Below, piece after piece: positions 5,750 to 9,316 of a stretch of 9,316 bases of DNA (positions are counted from its first letter, which is position 1; every line of letters begins with the position of its first letter). The notes below the pieces were generated by a model. The model saw only the letters and a program-made list of their open reading frames with translations, did no database searches and was not told the origin of the DNA. Source of the DNA: Candidatus Omnitrophota bacterium (GTDB lineage: Bacteria; Omnitrophota; Gorgyraeia; B26-G9); NCBI GenBank assembly GCA_022013205.1, contig JAKLQT010000265.1, positions 1 to 9,316 of the forward strand, in the 5' to 3' direction. A program made the position numbers and the translations under genes.

Positions 5750-7448
5750 TTTTGACTATGGACTTGTTTATGCCCAAAACGCTGATCTTAAAGTTTCCGC
5801 GGATGCGCGCGGTGAAACATTGATTTTGGACCCGCAGGCCGCTGCGCCGGCAAGCCCTGTGGAAGGGCAGGTGTATTATGACGATAATGATGATAAGCCG
5901 TATTATTATGATGGGACAAGCTGGGAAACTTTTAGCGGAACCGGCGGCGATGACAAGACCGTCGCAACTAAGATTGTCGCCGCTTCAAATTCTTTGGATA
6001 CTACACGGGCAGATTATGTCTGCGATGGCACGGATGACCAGGTGGAAATCCAGCAGGCGATTGATGCCTTGGGTGCAAGCGGTGGGGGAGTGTATCTATT
6101 GGAGGGGATCTATAACATCAGCGCACCCATAAATTTTGACAACGTTGCGCCGGATGATTCCAATAAGTCAATTATTGGAGCAGGAGCGGGAACAGTGGTC
6201 AAGCTTATTTCCGGCGCAAACGGTGTCAGCGTGATTAATGCCTCAAATGTAAACAGAATCTTTATCTCACAGTTGATGATTGATGGCAATGCAGCAGCAA
6301 ATCCAAATGTATTTCGCGGTATCCGTTTTGGTTCAGTAACTTCCTCTAAGATTGATAAGATATGGATGAAAAATATACGGAATGATGGAAACAATGATAA
6401 TTCTAATGGTATCCGTTTTCAAAATTCCAGCAATAACATTTTAAGCAACAGTACCCTTGTTCAAGCATCAGGGTGCGGTCTTTATATAGTATCCCCTTCT
6501 AATAATAACATTATTACCGGCAACGAAATAGCCTCTTCACCTTACGGCATCTTTGTAATAGTTGATCCTCTTGTGGGGACAAACAGCACTAATAACATTG
6601 TATCTGAGAATGTAATTCGCTCAAACTCTATAAGTGGGATATGTTTTTACAGCGGTGGTGAGAGTTTTATTATTTCTAATAATCAAATTCTTCAGAATGC
6701 TGGGGGATGGGGTGTTTTAGTTAAGGGTAAATATCATACTATTTCTGGTAATAACATACAAGCTAATGGCTATGGTATCACGTTTGATCAGGCAGCAGAA
6801 TGGAATATCATCAGGGGTAACTTTATTTCTCTTAATACACAGTATGGTATTTATCTTTACGGTAGAAATAATGATATTACAGGTAATATACTTTATGAGA
6901 ATGGTAATGACGGAATATCTTTTGGAAATAGCGGGATAGGAGATAATAATAATCTAATCTCTTTTAACCGCTTATATGATTCCGCTGGTGCAAGTTTCGG
7001 GATAAATCTTTCCGGGCCTAATTGTCAGAATAACTACCTTGTCAGCAACTTCATTGACGGCGCAGGTTATATTGGTGCAGGTTATGATAGGAGAATTCAG
7101 GACTTAGGCACCAACACCAAATACACAGACAAAACCAAGCTTACCTTTGAGCCGGGGAGCGGGTATACGGGGCTGGCAAATGGAAATACTTTGACGCCGG
7201 ATGGCCCGACCAGTTATCTGCGTCTTTCGCCGGCAGGGAATGTTAATTTAGGGTCTCCTAATATTGCCGCGGGTAAGGCCGCGGGAGATTTATTGATACT
7301 TGAGAATACAACGGTAAATAGAATTAGATTAAGTGTTGATGCCTCTACCAAGCTGCATTCCAACCCTTTGGATTTATATCAAAATGATATCTTAACCTTG
7401 ATTTGGAACGGCGCGGCCTGGGTGGAGATTGGGTATGGGGATAATTAA
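5676..7448 (+). CDS. Secreted parallel beta-helix repeat protein (paralogue C)
   Basis: A 590-residue paralogue of the genes at 113 and 2879. The ATG at 5676 follows GAAGAGGG. The first 46 bases around the start are identical to those of the gene at 113. The signal peptide is residues 1-33, with residues 16-29 encoded by six heptamers and cleavage probably after VYA. Residues 53-86 contain PQAAAPASPVEGQVYYDD and YYYDGTSW. The DYVCDGTDDQVEIQQAIDAL cap and VYLLEGIYNIS follow. The core is less regular than in paralogue B, with looser NNxIxxN rungs and aromatic residues, and runs to about residue 455. The C-terminal domain (TKLTFEPG to the end) closes with ILTLIWNGAAWVEIGYGDN. It is likely extracellular. 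The shell is nearly the same as in the other copies while the core sequence differs, which suggests cassette-like divergence. Function beyond a beta-helix surface or secreted protein is unknown. Confidence 0.9.
   Translation: MAGYKKLIVCLIIYGLLTFDFRLLTFDYGLVYAQNADLKVSADARGETLILDPQAAAPASPVEGQVYYDDNDDKPYYYDGTSWETFSGTGGDDKTVATKIVAASNSLDTTRADYVCDGTDDQVEIQQAIDALGASGGGVYLLEGIYNISAPINFDNVAPDDSNKSIIGAGAGTVVKLISGANGVSVINASNVNRIFISQLMIDGNAAANPNVFRGIRFGSVTSSKIDKIWMKNIRNDGNNDNSNGIRFQNSSNNILSNSTLVQASGCGLYIVSPSNNNIITGNEIASSPYGIFVIVDPLVGTNSTNNIVSENVIRSNSISGICFYSGGESFIISNNQILQNAGGWGVLVKGKYHTISGNNIQANGYGITFDQAAEWNIIRGNFISLNTQYGIYLYGRNNDITGNILYENGNDGISFGNSGIGDNNNLISFNRLYDSAGASFGINLSGPNCQNNYLVSNFIDGAGYIGAGYDRRIQDLGTNTKYTDKTKLTFEPGSGYTGLANGNTLTPDGPTSYLRLSPAGNVNLGSPNIAAGKAAGDLLILENTTVNRIRLSVDASTKLHSNPLDLYQNDILTLIWNGAAWVEIGYGDN
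5722..5763 (+). repeat. Six in-register heptamers inside the signal peptide of paralogue C
   Basis: The units are TTCTGAC, TTTTGAC, TTTAGAC, TTCTGAC, TTTTGAC and TATGGAC. Forty-two bases encode 14 residues, exactly seven fewer than in paralogues A and B. Confidence 0.95.
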
Positions 7449-7454
7449 TAATTA

Positions 7455-7488
7455 ACTAAAAAACTGAAAAACCAAAAAACTAAAAAAC
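7455..7488. repeat. A-rich short-period repeat before the four-helix-bundle gene
   Basis: The pattern ACTAAAAAACTGAAAAACC is followed by AAAAAACTAAAAAAC, with C-T or C-C steps every 7-9 bases. It lies directly after the beta-helix stop codon. ACTAAAAAAC at 7479-7488 is the exact reverse complement of 7978-7987, so the next gene is bracketed by inverted low-complexity repeats. Confidence 0.7.
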
Positions 7489-7504
7489 GGGGAAAATAGA
7501 AAAA

Positions 7505-7882
7505 ATGAACGATATTTTTAGATTCAGAAAATTTCCTGTCTATATTGAAGCAAGGGAATTTCGAAAACAATTAAAAAATTTTACTAGAGATAAATTCCCC
7601 AAGGAAGAGATGTATTGTTTAACTTCACAATTATGGAGAGCTTTGGACTCGATACTGTTAAATATTGCGGAAGGTTCAGATAGGTATTCTGATATAGATT
7701 TTAGCAGATTTTTAAATAATTCTTTAACTTCTGTAAATGAGGTCACTGCTTGTTTGGATTGCGCTTTAGACGATGGGTATGTTGATAAGAAAACTCACGA
7801 GACTTATTTATTAAAAGCTGAAAATTTAGCTAAACAATTAAAGGCATTTAGTTCAAGTGTGAGGAATAAAAATAAAGAATAA
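7505..7882 (+). CDS. Four helix bundle protein (23S rRNA-intervening-sequence family)
   Basis: A 125-residue, largely helical protein. Family marks are FPKEEMYCLTSQLWRALDSI at residues 31-50, NIAEGSDRYS at 53-62 and the SLTSVNEVTACLDCALDDGY segment at 73-92. They match the four helix bundle/S23 family (PF05635, TIGR02436), in which LtxQxxRAxxSIxxNIAEG is the conserved core. Founding members are encoded in intervening sequences of 23S rRNA, but most copies stand alone like this one and their function is not established. GGGG at 7489-7492 is a distant possible ribosome binding site for the ATG at 7505. Length is normal. It sits alone between A-rich and T-rich arrays, which fits an independently mobile small gene. 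Confidence 0.9.
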   Translation: MNDIFRFRKFPVYIEAREFRKQLKNFTRDKFPKEEMYCLTSQLWRALDSILLNIAEGSDRYSDIDFSRFLNNSLTSVNEVTACLDCALDDGYVDKKTHETYLLKAENLAKQLKAFSSSVRNKNKE

Positions 7883-7939
7883 AGCGGAGAAACGAAACAA
7901 AAAAAGTAAAGAACAGGGAGATTAAGAGCTTACTTCTTG

Positions 7940-8003
7940 GTTTTTACGTTTTAGTTTCTATATTTCTGTGTTTTTACGTTTTTTAGTTTTTCTGTTTTTA
8001 CGT
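7940..8003. repeat. T-rich repeat upstream of pilC
   Basis: GTTTTTACGTTTT occurs at 7940-7952 and 7970-7982, and a third copy, GTTTTTACGTA, at 7994-8004, separated by AGTTT and CTGT pieces. The reverse strand gives the same A-rich style as 7455-7488. It lies where the promoter and leader of the PilC/GspF gene would be expected. I see nothing else in the 7883-8018 interval apart from the GAGGGT ribosome binding site at 8008-8013. Confidence 0.75.
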
Positions 8004-8018
8004 ATATGAGGGTTCAAA

Positions 8019-9227
8019 ATGCCGACATTTATTTATAAAGCCAAGGAACCGTCGGGGAAAACCAGGACAGGAAGTGTTGTTGCTAAGGATAAGCAGGAAG
8101 CAATGGTTAATCTAAGGCAGCAAAACATGATTGTCCTGGCGATATCCCAAGGGGAATTAAAGCAGCCTCTTTGGAAAGTAAAAAGCAAAAAGATTGATGA
8201 GGAGCAAATCGCCTTGTTTTTCCGGCAGCTTGCCACTCTGGTCGGCGCGGGAATTCCTTTGACTAAGGGGTTAACGATTTTATCAGGCCAGTTTAAAGGA
8301 GGAGAGTTGCGAAAGATAACGGAGTCCATCCGTAATTTTATTGAGTCAGGGAGCAGTCTTTCGGATGCTTTGGCGAATTATCCGCATGTATTTGCTCTAT
8401 TATATGTTCATATGGTTAATGCCGGAGAAAGCAGCGGAGCTTTAAATGAGATTCTGGAACGCCTGGCAAGCTATATAGAAAAAAATAATGATCTTGTTAA
8501 ACGCGTAAAGTCGGCGATGGTTTATCCGGCGGCAATTGTTATGGTGGCTTTATTGATTACGTCTTTCCTCATTTTTAAGGTTATACCCGGTTTTAAAGAA
8601 ATATTTTCTTCTTTGGGCGCAAAATTACCGGTGCCTACGCAGCTGCTGATTGATTTCAGCGATACAACAAGAAAATACATATTCCCGATTATCATCGGAA
8701 TAGGGCTTGCCTTTTCGGGAATAATTAAGTATATTAATAGCGCAAAAGGCAGGGTAAAATTTGATGAATTAAAACTAAAACTTCCGATATTCGGGGCGCT
8801 GTTACAAAAACTGATTATCGCGCGTTTTTGCCAGACCTTAAGGACCCTTTTAAAAAGCGGGATACCGATATTGAATGCGCTGGATATCGTATCCAACACC
8901 GTTGATAATAATATTGTTCAGGCGGCGATTCTGCGGGTAAGAGATCAGGTCAGCAAGGGAGAAAGAATTGCCTTGCAGTTAGGCAAAGAAAGTATTTTCC
9001 CGCAGATGGTAGTGGAGATGATTTCCGTGGGGGAGGAAAGCGGAGAGTTGGAGTTAATGCTTAATAAAATAGGCGGTTTTTATGAGGAACAGGTAGCTGT
9101 GGCCGTGAATAATATGATGTCTTTGATAGAGCCGTTCATTATTATTTTTCTGGGAGCGGTTGTCGGCGGGATAGTTGTGGCGATGTTTTTGCCGATACTG
9201 AAGATAACGGAACTTGTGGGGGGATAA
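8019..9227 (+). CDS. Type IV pilus / type II secretion inner-membrane platform protein (PilC/GspF)
   Basis: A complete 402-residue protein, the usual family length. The ATG at 8019 has GAGGGT five bases upstream. Residues 1-45 form the small N-terminal domain (FIYKAKEPSGKTRTGSVVA). The first T2SSF domain (PF00482) spans about 67-190, with RQLATLVGAGIPL, an AGESSG motif at 135-140 and a membrane segment at about 171-191. A second membrane segment is at 220-239. The second T2SSF domain is about 269-392, with TLLKSGIPI, GEESGE at 338-343 and a final membrane segment at about 371-391. The protein sits in the inner membrane and couples the assembly ATPase to pseudopilin or pilin polymerisation. 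No other pilus or secretion gene is in the window; partners could lie beyond 9316. It ends in tandem stops TAATAG and is followed at once by a heptamer array. Whether it serves pili or type II secretion cannot be told from this gene alone. Confidence 0.95.
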   Translation: MPTFIYKAKEPSGKTRTGSVVAKDKQEAMVNLRQQNMIVLAISQGELKQPLWKVKSKKIDEEQIALFFRQLATLVGAGIPLTKGLTILSGQFKGGELRKITESIRNFIESGSSLSDALANYPHVFALLYVHMVNAGESSGALNEILERLASYIEKNNDLVKRVKSAMVYPAAIVMVALLITSFLIFKVIPGFKEIFSSLGAKLPVPTQLLIDFSDTTRKYIFPIIIGIGLAFSGIIKYINSAKGRVKFDELKLKLPIFGALLQKLIIARFCQTLRTLLKSGIPILNALDIVSNTVDNNIVQAAILRVRDQVSKGERIALQLGKESIFPQMVVEMISVGEESGELELMLNKIGGFYEEQVAVAVNNMMSLIEPFIIIFLGAVVGGIVVAMFLPILKITELVGG

Positions 9228-9230
9228 TAG

Positions 9231-9316
<86 letters not shown>

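Noticed and set aside
113..7448. Diversity-generating retroelement acting on the beta-helix cores
   Set aside because: There is no reverse transcriptase and no template/variable repeat pair with adenine-biased changes. The core differences include base composition and rung length.
113..7448. Calling the beta-helix proteins pectate lyases or phage tailspikes
   Set aside because: The fold signature is shared by many enzymes and adhesins, no catalytic residues were recognised, and there is no phage gene nearby.

Overview
The window looks like a chromosomal accessory region of an uncultivated Gram-negative (diderm) bacterium. My best guess is Candidatus Omnitrophota (OP3) or a similar lineage. 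That guess rests on long secreted parallel beta-helix proteins whose signal peptides carry repeated LLTSDF/LLTFDF segments, on a type IV pilus/type II secretion inner-membrane protein, and on heavy seeding with short tandem repeats. The phylum is inferred and was not tested. All genes are on the + strand, and there is no rRNA, tRNA, CRISPR array or transposase.

Layout: (1) 1-91 is a heptamer tandem array leading into beta-helix gene A (113-1924). (2) 1929-1987 is a decamer array leading into a two-gene module: a DUF6922 protein (1996-2298) and an AbiEii-type nucleotidyltransferase toxin (2247-2882). (3) Beta-helix gene B (2879-4723) overlaps the toxin stop codon and carries a GC-rich palindrome in its 5' end. 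(4) A heptamer array (4726-4767) and a decamer array (4771-4890) lead into a second toxin-antitoxin-like pair: DUF433 (4908-5174) and a DUF5615 PIN-like protein (5162-5506). (5) A remnant of a beta-helix gene 3' end (5517-5576) and a heptamer array (5579-5655) precede beta-helix gene C (5676-7448). (6) An A-rich array, a four-helix-bundle (23S-IVP family) gene (7505-7882) and a T-rich array follow. (7) A complete PilC/GspF gene (8019-9227) is followed by a heptamer array that runs off the window.

Three kinds of gene are interleaved. The beta-helix genes encode probably exported, surface or extracellular repeat proteins, with a common N-terminal and C-terminal shell and a variable helix core. 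The small modules between them (AbiE-like, DUF433/PIN-like, four-helix bundle) are typical mobile or accessory genes. PilC/GspF belongs to the secretion/pilus machinery and could serve export of such proteins, but nothing here proves a link.

The most striking signal is that one heptanucleotide repeat (GTCAGAA/GACAGAA) is used in two ways. It forms intergenic arrays, and in inverted orientation it forms the coding sequence of all three signal peptides, in 9, 9 and 6 in-register copies. All three counts are multiples of three, which keeps the reading frame. In genes A and C the upstream array and the inverted in-gene array bracket the ribosome binding site and start codon and could base-pair. 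A second repeat, a decamer with A-tracts spaced one helical turn apart, precedes both toxin-antitoxin-like modules. The second of these modules is flanked by direct copies of a beta-helix 3' end plus heptamer array, suggesting it was inserted by, or trapped between, recombining repeats.
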